From positions 124,001-188,000 of the forward strand of contig JADKBS010000001.1 in assembly GCA_016714985.1 (NCBI GenBank): a stretch of DNA of 64,000 bases, given 5' to 3'. The notes beneath the pieces are model-generated. The model had not been told where the DNA came from, did not search any database, and saw only the letters and a program-made list of their open reading frames with translations. The DNA comes from Saprospiraceae bacterium (GTDB lineage: Bacteria; Bacteroidota; Bacteroidia; Chitinophagales; Saprospiraceae). This document shows, piece by piece, positions 8,929 to 17,233 of this stretch; the stretch's first letter is position 1, and each line of letters opens with the position of its first letter. The translations under genes and the position numbers were made by a program.

Positions 8929-10077
8929 ATGGCAAAAAAGAGAATACTCGTCAGTGAAACGGCAGCGTTGAAGGACACCGCCACTAAGCCAATGAACAAT
9001 GGCGACGTGGTGGGTGGCGAAACGCTCGCAGAAGCGAAGGCACTCACGGTGAACCGCAAAATCAGGAAAAAAATCAACCACGAGGCCATTGCCTTGAATG
9101 ACAAACTTGAGCACGCCAAGGAGGACAAACGGGCGGTGGCGGAGAATTACCTGAGCAATTTCCCAGAGGGGGAGCGGAAGCTCATGCTGCAAATCCTGCT
9201 CGAAGAAAGCGGGAAGGACGGCAAGGGGTACAAAATCCACCCCGACGAGGAGCTTTCAAAGGACTGGCGCAACGGCGGCTATCCGTACAAGAACCTGATG
9301 TCCCGCAAGAACTACGAGGCCCAGAAATACGACCTCCAAGTAGAACTCCTGAAACTCCAGGCCTGGACGAAGAAAACGGGCAGCCGGGTCATCATCCTCT
9401 TTGAAGGGCGGGACGCAGCCGGTAAGGGCGGCACCATCAAACGGATGATGGAGCACCTGAACCCCCGTGGCGCCCGGGTGGTGGCGCTCGAAAAACCGAC
9501 GGATGAAGAAAAAGGCCAATGGTACTTCCAGCGCTACGTGAAGCACCTGCCCACCTTCGGCGAAATCGTGCTCTTCGACCGCTCTTGGTACAACCGGGCA
9601 GGTGTGGAGAACGTGATGGGCTTCTGTACCAAAGAGGAGTACAACGAGTTCATGCGTCAGGTACCGGAGTTCGAGCGGAACTTGGTGCGCACTGGCATTA
9701 CCCTCGTCAAGTTTTGGTTTTCGGTGAGCCGGGATGAGCAAAAGCGGCGTTTCAAGGACCGGGAAACGCACCCGCTCAAGCAATGGAAGCTCTCGCCCAT
9801 TGACCGGGCATCTTTGGATAAATGGGACGAGTACACCGATGCCAAGGAGAAGATGTTCTTCTACACCGACACCTCCGATTCACCGTGGATTGTCGTCAAA
9901 TCGAACTGCAAGAAACGGGCAAGGCTGAACGCCATGCGCTACGTTTTACAAAAAATACCCTACACAAAGAAAAACCTGAAGACGATTGGCAAGCTCGACC
10001 CCCTCATCGTGGGCCGCTCCAATTTCGTTTATGAAAAAGGGGAGAACCTGTTGGTAAGTGAACAGTCGTTTAAGTGA
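8929..10077 (+). CDS. ppk2: Polyphosphate kinase 2 (PPK2 family)
   Basis: A 382-residue cytosolic enzyme from the ATG at 8929; the frame is open another 96 bp upstream, but that extension has no family resemblance. The core carries the Walker A loop GRDAAGKGG at 160-168, followed by TIKRMMEHLNPRGARVVAL, the Walker B-like LFDRSWYNRAGVE, and the lid region FKDRETHPLKQWKLSPID. This is the PPK2 fold, which moves phosphate between polyphosphate and nucleotides (polyP-driven NDP or NMP phosphorylation). The length and single kinase domain fit a one-domain PPK2. A charged N-terminal extension of about 100 residues precedes the core. It appears to be monocistronic. Confidence 0.9.
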   Translation: MAKKRILVSETAALKDTATKPMNNGDVVGGETLAEAKALTVNRKIRKKINHEAIALNDKLEHAKEDKRAVAENYLSNFPEGERKLMLQILLEESGKDGKGYKIHPDEELSKDWRNGGYPYKNLMSRKNYEAQKYDLQVELLKLQAWTKKTGSRVIILFEGRDAAGKGGTIKRMMEHLNPRGARVVALEKPTDEEKGQWYFQRYVKHLPTFGEIVLFDRSWYNRAGVENVMGFCTKEEYNEFMRQVPEFERNLVRTGITLVKFWFSVSRDEQKRRFKDRETHPLKQWKLSPIDRASLDKWDEYTDAKEKMFFYTDTSDSPWIVVKSNCKKRARLNAMRYVLQKIPYTKKNLKTIGKLDPLIVGRSNFVYEKGENLLVSEQSFK

Positions 10078-10212
10078 GGGCGAAGGCTCGTTGGTAACGC
10101 CAAATTACCTCTTTCTTGGGGCAAACCTTTTTGTAGCGTTTAAGCTACTTTTAAGATTCAATTAAGCTGAAACGAATGCAGTCGCATGCAGTTTTGCACA
10201 AAAAAAACAGTC

Positions 10213-10677
10213 ATGCTAACCGCAACACACCTGCACGCCATGATCGTGCATTTCCCCATCGCCTTGCTCTTGGCCGGATTTCTTTCCGACCTGCTTTACT
10301 TGACGACAAAAAAGCCGTTTTTCAAAACCGCAGGCCTATATTTGTTGGTGCTGGCGCTCGGTGCCGTGGCCGCCTACCTCACTGGCAACGCTGCCGGAGA
10401 TGGTATGGACGATGGCTCCAGCTTGGGCAAAGCGATTGAAGTACATGAAGATGCGGCCTTGCTCACGATGGTGCTCAGCGTTGTCGCAGCGGCTTTTCGG
10501 ATAATGATAGATGTGACCAGTTTCAAGCCAAAATGGGGGTATGCCGCCTCCGTCGTGCTGTTTGCCATCGTCATTGCCTCCATTGCCCGCACGGGCTTTT
10601 ATGGCGGCGAACTGGTTTACAAACACGGCGCTGGCGTTGAACTGGAAATTTCGCTGACGCCGGAACCGGAAAACTGA
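10213..10677 (+). CDS. DUF2231-family integral membrane protein
   Basis: A 154-residue protein with four predicted helices, starting MLTATHLHAMIVHFPIALL. The HLH....HFPI segment is the hallmark of DUF2231, and the protein ends in a polar tail. ATG 10213 is chosen over the in-frame start 27 bp upstream because it aligns with the two related proteins in this window. The conserved histidines and the HEDAALLTM segment could bind haem or metal, but the family role is not established. It sits between the polyphosphate kinase and a two-component system; no operon link is evident. Confidence 0.75.
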   Translation: MLTATHLHAMIVHFPIALLLAGFLSDLLYLTTKKPFFKTAGLYLLVLALGAVAAYLTGNAAGDGMDDGSSLGKAIEVHEDAALLTMVLSVVAAAFRIMIDVTSFKPKWGYAASVVLFAIVIASIARTGFYGGELVYKHGAGVELEISLTPEPEN

Positions 10678-10723
10678 GAACAACCATGGGCGACATTGCG
10701 AAGGCCCATTTATCATAAAAAAC

Positions 10724-11401
10724 ATGAGATTACTGCTCGTAGAAGACGAAGTGTCCATCGCAAATTTCATCCAAGAGGGCCTCTCGGAAGAGGGCTTCGC
10801 CGTGGATGTGGCCTACAACGGCAAAGACGGACTGCGCCTTGCCCTCGACAACCTCGACGAATACGACATCCTACTCCTCGACTGGATGCTGCCGGGAATG
10901 AGCGGTATCGAAATTTGCAGGCAGGTGCGCAAGGAAAACCAGCAGTTGCCCATCATATTTCTCACTGCCAAGGACAGTGTGGATGACGTAGTATTCGGTT
11001 TGGAAACGGGTGCCAACGATTACCTGCGCAAGCCCTTCGCCTTCGACGAACTACTGGCCCGCATCAGGGTATTGCTCCGCAACACGGCTGGCGAGCAAAA
11101 CACTTTCAGCGCAGGCAATATCGAAATGAACGTGGAGACCTACCAAGTGACCAAGAACGGCCAGCCCGTGGAGCTGACGCAAAAAGAGTTTGCGCTGCTC
11201 GAATACCTGCTGCGCAACAAGGGCAAAATCTGCCGACGAACCCGCATCATCGAGAAAATCTGGGATGTGAACTTCGACCGGGACACCTCCGTGATTGACG
11301 TTTACATCAATTTTCTTCGGAAAAAACTGGACGACCCCGGACAGCCCTCCTTCCTACAAACCATCCGGGGCGTGGGCTACCGGGTACACGACGACGCATG
11401 A
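10724..11401 (+). CDS. OmpR-family response regulator
   Basis: A 225-residue protein. The receiver domain (1-120) has the acidic pocket E7-D8, phospho-acceptor Asp53 in LLLDWMLPG, the Thr of FLTAKD and the Lys of LRKPF. A winged-helix DNA-binding domain follows (about 128-225), ending TIRGVGYRV as is usual for OmpR/PhoB regulators. Its stop overlaps the start of the kinase gene by 4 bp (ATGA), so the two are translationally coupled. The layout resembles CusR/CusS-type pairs, but no metal link can be read from the sequence. Confidence 0.92.
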   Translation: MRLLLVEDEVSIANFIQEGLSEEGFAVDVAYNGKDGLRLALDNLDEYDILLLDWMLPGMSGIEICRQVRKENQQLPIIFLTAKDSVDDVVFGLETGANDYLRKPFAFDELLARIRVLLRNTAGEQNTFSAGNIEMNVETYQVTKNGQPVELTQKEFALLEYLLRNKGKICRRTRIIEKIWDVNFDRDTSVIDVYINFLRKKLDDPGQPSFLQTIRGVGYRVHDDA

Positions 11402-12771
11402 AACTCAGGTTCAAAGAGCGCATCGCATTGTTCAACCTCTTGGCAGCAGCTGCCATCACGAGCTTAGTGTTCTTGGCGGTTTATGAGGTGGTTTTCCGCA
11501 CGGCATTCAGCCACTTGGACGGTGACCTGCGGGCCGAGCAAGCCGAGGTTTTCAGAAGCCTGGGCTTCGTGGGCGATTCCATCGTCATCACAAAAATGAC
11601 GGAGTGGCAGGAAAACGAGCACCTGCAAGAGGAGGTGAACCCGACCTTCCTGCAATTGGTGGACGCCCAAGGCAAGCTGCTCTTCCATTCTTCCAATCTC
11701 ACTATTGATAGGTTCGGGTTCGACCCCAATTTGGAGCATCCCCATTTTTTCAATACAAAACTGAAAGCGCAGTTGGTGCGGCTGGGGCAGTTCCCCGTTA
11801 AAAACCAAGCGGGGCGGGTGCTGGGCCAGTTGTCCATTGGCATTTCCCGTGCAGAGTCCACGGTGGTGCTGAAAAATCTGCGCACCACGCTTTTCCTAGC
11901 ATTCCCGCTGACGCTGCTGGCGCTGTACCTCGCCGTTTCGTTTGCTGCCGCAAAGAGCATCGCCCCGGTGCAGCAGCTCATCCAAGGCACCGCCAATATC
12001 AGCGACGCCAATATCAATACCCGCCTTCCATTGCCCCAAAACGACGACGAGGTGCAGCAATTGGCGAAGGCCATAAACGACCTGTTGCAGCGTATCGAAA
12101 ACAGCTTCAATCGGGAAAAGCAGTTCACCTCCGATGCCTCGCACGAGCTGCGGACGCCGCTCACCGCCATCCGTGGCACTTTGGAGGTTTTGGTCAGAAA
12201 GCCCAGAGAATCAGTGTATTACGAAGAAAAAATAGGGCAGGTAATCAAAGAGGTGGACAAGATGCACCTCCTCCTCGACCATCTGCTCCAACTGGCACGG
12301 CTGGAATCGGGGGCAGTTCCTTTGGAAAAAGGGCCGGTGCGTATCGCTGCCATTTTGGAGGCAAAAAAAACAAAGAACAAACAGGCACTGGAAGCCAGGA
12401 AAATGGATTTGCACCTCGAAATCCCGCCAGATGCCGAAGTGTTGGCCGACCGCACTTTCCTCGAAATTCTTCTCAACAACCTCCTCGGCAATGCTATTAA
12501 ATACGGCTCCGACAACGGCAGCATCCGTTGCACTTGGGAGGAATCCACCCGTTCGCTTACTATCGCCGACGACGGGCCGGGCATCCCCGCCGAGCATTTG
12601 CCCCGCCTTTTCGACCGCCTTTACCGGGCCGACGCCTCCCGCAGCTCGCAGGTGCCGGGGAGCGGCCTTGGCCTTTCCATTGTTCAAAAAATTGCCAGCT
12701 TGGAACAGATTGAAATCTCCGTGAAAAGCAAAGAAGGCAGCGGTACGGCGTTTACGCTGCACTTTAAATAG
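11398..12771 (+). CDS. Membrane sensor histidine kinase (HisKA/HATPase)
   Basis: A 457-residue kinase partnered with the preceding regulator. A first membrane helix (about 10-32) and a periplasmic sensor of about 130 residues lead to a second helix (about 160-182). Then come a HAMP linker and a HisKA domain with His249 in FTSDASHELRTPL. The ATPase domain shows the N box NNLLGNAIKY, G1 ADDGPGIP, an F box LFDRLYR and G2 GSGLGLSIV. All residues needed for autophosphorylation are visible. The stop at 12769 is followed after 3 bp by the heptanucleotide array. The ligand is unknown. Confidence 0.92.
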   Translation: MKLRFKERIALFNLLAAAAITSLVFLAVYEVVFRTAFSHLDGDLRAEQAEVFRSLGFVGDSIVITKMTEWQENEHLQEEVNPTFLQLVDAQGKLLFHSSNLTIDRFGFDPNLEHPHFFNTKLKAQLVRLGQFPVKNQAGRVLGQLSIGISRAESTVVLKNLRTTLFLAFPLTLLALYLAVSFAAAKSIAPVQQLIQGTANISDANINTRLPLPQNDDEVQQLAKAINDLLQRIENSFNREKQFTSDASHELRTPLTAIRGTLEVLVRKPRESVYYEEKIGQVIKEVDKMHLLLDHLLQLARLESGAVPLEKGPVRIAAILEAKKTKNKQALEARKMDLHLEIPPDAEVLADRTFLEILLNNLLGNAIKYGSDNGSIRCTWEESTRSLTIADDGPGIPAEHLPRLFDRLYRADASRSSQVPGSGLGLSIVQKIASLEQIEISVKSKEGSGTAFTLHFK

Positions 12772-12774
12772 GCT

Positions 12775-13011
12775 CCACCGTCCACCGTCTCCCGTCTCCC
12801 TTCCACCGTCCACCGTCTCCCTTCCACCGTCCTCCGTCTCCCGTCCACCGTCCACCGTCTCCCGTCCACCGTCTCCCGTCCCCGTCCACCGTCCACCGTC
12901 TCCCGTCTCCCGTCCACCGTCCACCGTCTCCCGTCCACCGTCCCCCGTCCACCGTCCACCGTCTCCCGTCCACCGTCTCCCGTCTCCCGTCTCCCGTCCA
13001 CCGTCCACTGT
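12775..13011. repeat. Heptanucleotide tandem array, 34 units of CCACCGT/CTCCCGT
   Basis: The 237 bp split cleanly into 7-bp units. Most are CCACCGT or CTCCCGT, with a few variants (CTCCCTT, CCTCCGT, CCCCCGT, CCACTGT) and one 6-bp unit in the middle. The two main unit types alternate without strict order. The array starts 4 bp after the kinase stop and fills most of the spacer to the rubrerythrin gene. The opposite-strand frames over it, rich in DGGR and WTVDG, are products of the repeat and not genes. Confidence 0.95.
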
Positions 13012-13143
13012 CTTTCATTTTTAGCCAATTTTAAGAAAACCCGAAGATTGCTTTAAATCGGCCTAGGCCACCTTTGTCCTATCAAATCCAGTAGCTGCGT
13101 CCATTGCGCAGCAGCGGGGTTTTTAACTTGAAAAATAGAAAAA

Positions 13144-13920
13144 ATGAAATCTCAAACCATCATCACAATGCTTCTGGCAGTAGGTATTTGGGCATTGTTG
13201 CCCGCTTGCAGCAATCCCAACCAGCAGGAGAACCCCCAACAGGAAACCACCATGCAACAACCAGCCGAAGGAACGGCCTTGGCAGTGAACGAAAAAGAAG
13301 AGGATGAAATGGAAGAAGGCAAAATGAATGAAGAAGCTGGCACAAATGCCACGGCCACTACCGATGCAAAGTCTATCATGATAACCAACCTGGCCGATGC
13401 TTTCAAAGGTGAAACCACCGCCAGCGCCAAATATGCGGCCTATTCAAAAAAGGCGCAGGAGGAGGGTTATCCACAGATTGCCATGCTCTTCAAAGCCACC
13501 TCTGCTTCTGAGAACATCCATGCCAACAACCACCAAGCCGTACTGGAAGAGCTGGGCACAACAGTTTCGAGTTTCAAGCCAGAATTCACCGTAAAAACGA
13601 CTGCCGAAAACCTGAAGGACGCCATCGCTGGCGAAGGCTATGAAATCTCGACGATGTACCCGGATTTCATCAAAAATGCGCAGGCAGCCGATGGCAAATT
13701 GGCGCTCATCAGCCTGAACTACGCCTACAAGACCGAGCAACGCCACAAACCATTGTACGAAAAAGCACTGGCTGCTTTGGAGGCAAAAAAAGTGGACAGC
13801 TTGGCTTCCGTCTATTACGTCTGCCAAACTTGTGGCAATACCTACGATGGCACCGCACCCAAGCGCTGCAACATCTCCATGACCAAGTCTGACCGCTTTA
13901 CGAAGATTGACAAGGTGTAA
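13144..13920 (+). CDS. Rubrerythrin-like lipoprotein with degenerate rubredoxin-type tail
   Basis: A 258-residue protein with a lipoprotein signal (lipobox LLPAC, Cys22) and a low-complexity Gln/Glu-rich linker to about residue 75. A ferritin-like four-helix domain then carries the di-iron pattern: GETTASAKY, SENIHANNH, a Glu in the third helix region and KTEQRHKPLYE. Rubrerythrins reduce hydrogen peroxide. The C-terminal rubredoxin-type knuckle keeps YVCQTCG, but its second half reads RCNIS, so the fourth metal cysteine is a serine. A membrane-anchored, exported rubrerythrin is unusual because the family is normally cytosolic. The gene appears to stand alone. Confidence 0.82.
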   Translation: MKSQTIITMLLAVGIWALLPACSNPNQQENPQQETTMQQPAEGTALAVNEKEEDEMEEGKMNEEAGTNATATTDAKSIMITNLADAFKGETTASAKYAAYSKKAQEEGYPQIAMLFKATSASENIHANNHQAVLEELGTTVSSFKPEFTVKTTAENLKDAIAGEGYEISTMYPDFIKNAQAADGKLALISLNYAYKTEQRHKPLYEKALAALEAKKVDSLASVYYVCQTCGNTYDGTAPKRCNISMTKSDRFTKIDKV

Positions 13921-14052
13921 AATCTGAAATTCTACCTGTGGGGCTGATTTTATGGATGTTCGAAAGAACACCGTGGAAAAGCCCCCTTTTCAAAATAAAC
14001 CCGCCGTAAGGCTATTCGTAACCTGCTGATTTTCAGCAAAAAATATTTAATC

Positions 14053-14568
14053 ATGGACGCAACACATCTGCATCTCCTGCTCAACCACTTCCCCATCATC
14101 GGGTCACTACTGGGTGTGGGCGTGATGGCCTACGGCTACCTCACGTCATCCGAACAAGTAAAGAAAACTGCCCTCTGGACTTGGGCATTTATGGCCGCTA
14201 TCGCAATTCCCGTGTTCCTCACCGGCGAGCCAGCCGAGGAGAGCGTGGAAGGCATCGCCAGTGTTTCCGAGTCGCTCATTGAAGAGCACGAGGAGGCAGC
14301 AACGATAGCCATTTGGCTCATGGAAGCGCTCGGCATGCTATCGCTCGTGACGCTGATAGCGGGCTGGGGCAAGGAGCGGCTCTCCAAGCCGCTGGTGCTG
14401 GTGGCTACGGTGCTCAGTTTGGCCACTTTTGGTGCCATGGCCCGCACGGGCTACTTGGGTGGGCAGATTCGCCATAGTGAAATCAGGTCAGGTGTGGCCG
14501 CAGCGGGTGCTGTTGAAGCAAATGGCACCGAGTCGGGCAGCAAAGCAGGGGAGCAGGATGATGACTGA
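14053..14568 (+). CDS. DUF2231-like membrane protein (intact paralogue)
   Basis: A 171-residue protein beginning MDATHLHLLLNHFPIIGS, with about four membrane helices and an Ala/Gly/Glu-rich soluble tail ending in QDDD. It is nearly identical to the broken gene at 6237-6757, pointing to a recent duplication across about 7.8 kb. Conserved histidines near the N-terminus and the HEEAATIAIW segment suggest haem or metal binding, without proof. A strong terminator follows 6 bp after the stop, so this gene ends a transcript. Confidence 0.75.
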   Translation: MDATHLHLLLNHFPIIGSLLGVGVMAYGYLTSSEQVKKTALWTWAFMAAIAIPVFLTGEPAEESVEGIASVSESLIEEHEEAATIAIWLMEALGMLSLVTLIAGWGKERLSKPLVLVATVLSLATFGAMARTGYLGGQIRHSEIRSGVAAAGAVEANGTESGSKAGEQDDD

Positions 14569-14574
14569 TTCGAT

Positions 14575-14614
14575 AACAAGTGGCGGCAATTATATTGTCG
14601 CCACTTGTTCTTTT
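14575..14614 (+). terminator. Intrinsic terminator after the DUF2231-like gene
   Basis: An 11-bp stem, AACAAGTGGCG (14575-14585) with CGCCACTTGTT (14599-14609), is followed by CTTTTTG. It lies between the stop codon and MITE copy 2. Confidence 0.8.
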
Positions 14615-14623
14615 TGTTTCAAC

Positions 14624-14755
14624 GTAACTACTTAGCAGGGGGTATTTTTTTGGGAAAAATTTTCAATTTTTCCCAAAAAAATACCCCAAAATGTGGGAGG
14701 AGAGCGAAAAAATGAAATTTTTTCGCTCTCCTCCCACACCCTCCTAAGCAATTAC
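14624..14755. mobile_element. 132-bp MITE, copy 2 (IS66-like ends)
   Basis: This copy has the same 132-bp length, the same GTAA...TTAC ends and the same two-hairpin layout as copy 1. It is flanked by the 8-bp direct repeat GTTTCAAC (14616-14623 and 14756-14763). Differences in the stems are matched on the partner strand: the second stem has GAGCG/CGCTC here against GAGAG/CTCTC in copy 1. The terminal inverted repeats differ from each other at two positions. It landed just behind a terminator and 24 bp before the next gene. Confidence 0.85.
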
Positions 14756-14779
14756 GTTTCAACAATTAATTCTTGAATT

Positions 14780-15352
14780 ATGAAACAATCACTGCTAATA
14801 AAACATGTACTGCCATTTGTCAACTGGTTTGTGCTGATGATACTGATTGCGGTCGGTATTGATTATTTACTCCATTATTTCCATTGGGTTTTCGTAGGCC
14901 GTTATCTTGGATATTTGGGCACGTTCGTTATTTTATTATCCTTTACTTATTCGTTGCGGAAGCGGAAATTGATACAAACTGGTTCGCCCAAACAACTATT
15001 GCAGGCACACGAATACATGGCATGGGCAGGCTCTATCATGATAATAGTCCATGCGGGTATACATTTTAATGCACTGCTTCCGTGGCTCGCCATTCTTATG
15101 CTCTTGATTAATGTGGCAAGTGGGTTGGTTGGAAAATACCTTTTAAAAAGCGCAAATGAATCATTGAACGCCAACCGAAAAGCCTTAATGGATTCGGGTA
15201 GCGACAAAGAAGCAGCGGATAAGCAGTTGTTTTTTGATGCCATTATGGTTGATGCCATGAAGAAATGGCGGGTGGTTCACCTGCCGATTTCATTGCTATT
15301 GGCGCTGCTTTCATTGATACATATTGCTTCCGTAATCATGTTCACGAAATGA
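14780..15352 (+). CDS. Cytochrome-b-like/ferric-reductase-like membrane protein
   Basis: A 190-residue protein with about five membrane helices. Histidines sit in or next to helices in pairs, as in haem-b membrane subunits: HEYMAWAGSIMIIVHAGIHF and, near the end, VVHLPIS...LSLIHIASV. The stop overlaps the start of a multihaem cytochrome gene by 4 bp (ATGA). The pair therefore probably forms one complex in which this subunit carries electrons across the membrane to the periplasmic haems. The family name is not certain. Codon use looks somewhat more AT-rich than the surroundings. Confidence 0.65.
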   Translation: MKQSLLIKHVLPFVNWFVLMILIAVGIDYLLHYFHWVFVGRYLGYLGTFVILLSFTYSLRKRKLIQTGSPKQLLQAHEYMAWAGSIMIIVHAGIHFNALLPWLAILMLLINVASGLVGKYLLKSANESLNANRKALMDSGSDKEAADKQLFFDAIMVDAMKKWRVVHLPISLLLALLSLIHIASVIMFTK

Positions 15353-16220
15353 AAAAGCTAATCATATTCGGTTTAATAGTTGTCATTGTTTTATTGGCAG
15401 CTAAATACCCTCACGTTATGCTCAATCCGGGTGAACTTTCACAGGGGCATCAAGATTTAGGCAATAAATGCTATTCGTGCCATACGCCATTTAGCGGCAT
15501 TGAAAATGACAAGTGCATAGCCTGTCATAAAGTATCAGAAATAGGATTGGATACGAAAATAGCTCAAGCGGAGAAAGTCGTGTTCCACGAACAACTGTTA
15601 GACCAAACCTGCACTTCTTGCCATACTGACCATAATGGCATTAACCCAGATTTATCCTTAACCAATTTTGAACATACACTGATTGCAAAAACGGTGATAA
15701 ACGATTGCATTAAATGCCATCAAAAACCAGCAGACAAATTGCATGAGCAATTGTCTGCATCCTGTAATAAATGCCATACTACCAATGAATGGAAATTGAC
15801 TGGGCCATTCGACCATGCCATGATAGCAAAAATGAAAGGGAAAAATGCACTAGTTGCCACAATAACCCAGATGATTCGTTTCACAGCACAATTAAAGATA
15901 ATTGTATTAAATGCCATGACACCGAGCGGTGGAGTCCGTCTTCTTTTGACCATTCCACCTATTTCGTATTGGATGGAGACCACAACGCCAAATGCAATAC
16001 TTGCCATTTAAACGGCAATTTTGAAGCATATACTTGCTATGGCTGCCATGAGCATACGGTCAGCAATATCAGGGCGGAACACAGCGAAGAAGGCATCTCG
16101 AACTTAAATAACTGCGTCGCTTGCCACCAAAGCGGGAACGAACATGACATGAGGAGGAACGGCAACGAGGGTGAATACAATAACCCCAAAAATGAACGAA
16201 AAGGCGGTGACGATGATTGA
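15349..16220 (+). CDS. Multihaem c-type cytochrome, ten CXXCH motifs, one frameshift
   Basis: The start is ATG 15349 (MKKLIIFGLIVVIVLLAA, an N-terminal anchor or signal). The first frame has five haem motifs: CYSCH, CIACH, CTSCH, CIKCH and CNKCH. The match then moves to another frame, with five more: CTSCH, CIKCH, CNTCH, CYGCH and CVACH. Adding one A to the run at 15841-15845 joins the halves as MKGKKCTSCH. Spare His residues could be second haem ligands. The product would be a periplasmic or membrane-tethered electron carrier acting with the cytochrome-b-like protein. The break is either decay or a homopolymer sequencing error. Confidence 0.75.
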
Positions 16221-16263
16221 TATGCCGCAAGCGGTGGCCTCGGATGAACAGCATAGCAAAGAA

Positions 16264-16333
16264 CACCCCAAAATATGGGAGGAGAGAAAAAATGGAATTT
16301 TTTCTCTCCTCCCACACCCTACTAAGCAGCTAC
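16264..16333. mobile_element. MITE, copy 3, truncated on the left
   Basis: Only the right half remains: the CACCCCAAAATATGGG junction, the second hairpin (a 17-bp stem, 2 bp shorter than in copy 1) and the end CTAAGCAGCTAC. The left terminal repeat and the first half of hairpin 1 are missing, so no target duplication can be identified. The surrounding spacer (16221-16553) shows no other gene. Confidence 0.75.
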
Positions 16334-16553
16334 AATCATTTATAGCTTTTATGAAAGTGGAAAGGGAATTTGTCTATTTCCGACCCTAATTATCCCCGTT
16401 CAGCGCATTAATGGCTTTGAAACGCCACAAAGTGTCAAACCAACACCTTCTTTTGCATAACCTTATTTGTGCCTAACTCATACGGTTTCGCCCCTGTTTA
16501 AGAGATTATCCAAAAAGCGCCAAACGCATTGCGGGCGGCATAAAACCAATCTT

Positions 16554-17223
16554 ATGATGTTTCCACAATCCAACAATTTATGGAAAATCGGAGTAGCCCT
16601 TTCGGTGTTGCTACTTGCAAGTGCCTGTACCCGTGAGTATATCCAAGACGTCAACGACGTCTGCTTTGAGCAAGAAGTGCTGCCCATTTTCCAATCCAAC
16701 TGCACCCAAAGCGGTTGCCACAATTCCACCAGCCGAGAGTCTGGCTATGATTTTAGCACTTACGAAGGCATCCTAAAAGGCATAGAGCCCGGCAATTACA
16801 AGCAGAGCGAAGCCTATAAGGTTATCACCAAAACCTTCGGGGGAGGAAGCCATGCCCCCCTCGCCCTACGACCGCCTTTCCGATGAGCAAATCACCACCA
16901 TCGCCCTTTGGATAGAGGGTGGTGCCCAAAATACTACCAACTGCCAAAGCGGTTGCGACACCACCAACATCACCCTTTCAGGTTCGGTTATTCCAATTTT
17001 TGAGAACTATTGCAACGGTTGCCACGGCGGCAGTGCCCCGCTTGGCAACGTTGACCTCGGCAACTATGACGGCATCCAGAAAACGGTCAACGATGGCACG
17101 CTGGTTGGCTCCGTCAATCATGCGTCGGGCTACTCGGCTATGCCACAGTCCGCCAACAAATTGTCAAGCTGCCAGATAACCAAAATCGAGAAGTGGATTG
17201 CGCTGGGCGCAAAAAACGACTAA
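16554..17223 (+). CDS. Cytochrome-c-like lipoprotein with two haem motifs, one frameshift
   Basis: It starts with MMFPQSNNLWKIG and has a lipobox in LLLASAC. The domain following PIFQSNC has a CX4CH motif (CTQSGCH). The frame shifts near the G run at 16840-16844. The second frame resumes with MPPSPYDRLSDEQITTIALWIEGGAQN and then the second motif CNGCH. The intact homologue at 18145 has exactly this order (CX4CH, then DRMPPAP..., then CIGCH), which supports a single gene with one extra base here. It is probably an outer-membrane-anchored periplasmic electron carrier of the planctomycete-cytochrome type. The DUF5777 gene follows after 10 bp. Confidence 0.75.
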
Positions 17224-17233
17224 TCCTTAAAAA

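Noticed and set aside
12775..13011. CRISPR array
   Set aside because: Units are 7 bp with no spacers and no cas genes nearby.
12211..13028. Opposite-strand frames of 84-265 codons over the heptad array and kinase end
   Set aside because: The sequence is a direct translation of the 7-bp repeat (DGGRETGDG type) continued over the antisense of the kinase gene; no start context or family resemblance.
16440..16470. Bacteroidota promoter before the first cytochrome lipoprotein
   Set aside because: TTTTG and TTATTTG are present but the spacing does not fit the -33/-7 pattern.
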